From contig JAEYQK010000078.1 in the NCBI GenBank assembly GCA_023410055.1, forward strand, positions 1 through 32,343: a stretch of 32,343 nucleotides of DNA, in the 5' to 3' direction. The notes under the pieces were generated by a model, which had not been told where the DNA came from, did no database searches, and saw only the letters and a program-made list of their open reading frames with translations. Source of the stretch: Acidobacteriota bacterium (lineage in GTDB: Bacteria > Acidobacteriota > Terriglobia > Terriglobales > Acidobacteriaceae). Shown here one piece after another: positions 31,816-32,343 of this stretch; within the stretch, counting starts at the first letter, position 1; each line of letters begins with the position of its first letter. The position numbers and the translations under genes are program-made.

Positions 31816-32343
31816 CTATTGTTGGTCTTGTTTAGACTGGTCCGCGGTGTTCTCGCCCGCGTCTTTTGTCTTTTCGCCAGCGCCGGTCACTTTCTTGCCG
31901 GCAGCGGAAATGCCCGATCCGACCTCATCTTTGGCCTTTATGGCCAGTGACTTCGAGCCTTCACCAACCTTCTTGCCGAAATTCTTGCCGCCTTCTGCGC
32001 CAGCCTTGGCGGCTTCTACAGGGTGGCCTCCCTTCACGTTATGGCCGATGGCTTTGCCGCCGCGGCCCAAGTCACGAGGCGCCGAAGCGACTGCGTTCAC
32101 GCCGCCCACCTTCAGTGCTGCCATGGTCTTTTGATCCAGTTGGCCTGACTGCGGCAGCTGTTGGTCTGCCTGGAACTTCTTCAGTGCCGCTTTTGTCTTC
32201 GGCCCCATGACCCCGTCTGCCGGTCCTGCCGAGTACCCCCCCTGGTCCAGCTTCTGCTGGGCGTCTTTCACTACCGATGGTGTCACCTTGATCGGCGCGT
32301 TCTTCGGCTGGACGATCTTGTCGGTCGACTGGCCGCTGACCGT
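31816..32343 (-). CDS. Peptidoglycan-binding domain protein (5' end beyond the window)
   Basis: The frame is open to the window edge, so the true start lies outside; a GTG at 32286 is visible but sits inside the domain. The visible 175 codons start with a linker (STDKIVQPKNAPIKV) and one PG_binding_1 repeat: VKDAQQKLDQGGY, GPADGVMGPKTKAALKKFQADQQLPQSGQLDQKTMAAL, all hallmarks of the fold. After it comes a low-complexity, Lys/Gly/Ala-rich tail (HPVEAAKAGAEGGKNFGKKVGEGSK and AGKKVTGAGEKTKDAGENTADQSKQDQQ) of LEA-like character. It probably binds the cell wall non-covalently. A good terminator follows. Confidence 0.88.
   Translation of the reverse strand, partial: TVSGQSTDKIVQPKNAPIKVTPSVVKDAQQKLDQGGYSAGPADGVMGPKTKAALKKFQADQQLPQSGQLDQKTMAALKVGGVNAVASAPRDLGRGGKAIGHNVKGGHPVEAAKAGAEGGKNFGKKVGEGSKSLAIKAKDEVGSGISAAGKKVTGAGEKTKDAGENTADQSKQDQQ

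Noticed and set aside
1..32343. CRISPR array, rRNA genes or insertion sequence ends
   Set aside because: No regularly spaced direct repeats, rRNA motifs, transposase or terminal inverted repeats were found by reading.

Overview
The window looks like bacterial chromosome from a Gram-negative, probably soil-type organism. My best guess is an acidobacterium. This is inferred from the mix of genes: secreted M1- and M49-like metallopeptidases, an OmpA-type lipoprotein, a small outer-membrane beta-barrel, a GlsB/YeaQ-type membrane protein, and a secreted protein ending in an LPQTAS-type sorting tail. No rRNA or marker gene is present to confirm it.

Positions 1-6300 are accessory. A possible UDG-fold protein, a tiny membrane ORF and a PD-(D/E)XK (NucS-like) nuclease form a compact cassette (701-2494). 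They are followed by a four-helix membrane protein, a secreted Asp-box beta-propeller protein (minus strand) and a lipoprotein with an InlB-like repeat.

Positions 6471-10117 hold the oddest part. A tightly packed seven-gene minus-strand operon encodes a zinc-ribbon protein, a dual-specificity phosphatase, a serine recombinase and four small unknown proteins. It faces a three-gene plus-strand operon of small unknown proteins. The two are separated by an almost perfectly symmetric control region: the same 10-bp and 9-bp boxes, with the same spacing, sit in front of both first start codons (9164 and 9264), and neither gene has a Shine-Dalgarno site.

Positions 10258-22660 are a defence island. 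A coiled-coil two-TM membrane protein (minus strand) lies divergent to a three-gene operon of SNF2/RapA-type helicase, type III methyltransferase (Mod) and type III restriction subunit (Res). Convergent to these is a two-gene overlapping cassette of a large unknown protein with a HEPN-like RxxxxxH motif and a small alpha/beta hydrolase. The island ends at the 3' end of a tRNA-Ser(GCT) gene (22994-23086), a classic integration boundary.

Positions 23400-32343 look like chromosomal backbone of envelope genes: a short DUF2780-like secreted protein with an inverted decayed copy about 0.9 kb away, the LPQTAS-tailed protein, the beta-barrel protein, the OmpA lipoprotein with a clear terminator, the GlsB-like protein, the two large secreted metallopeptidases, and a peptidoglycan-binding protein cut by the window edge. 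No CRISPR array, rRNA gene, insertion sequence or tyrosine integrase was seen.
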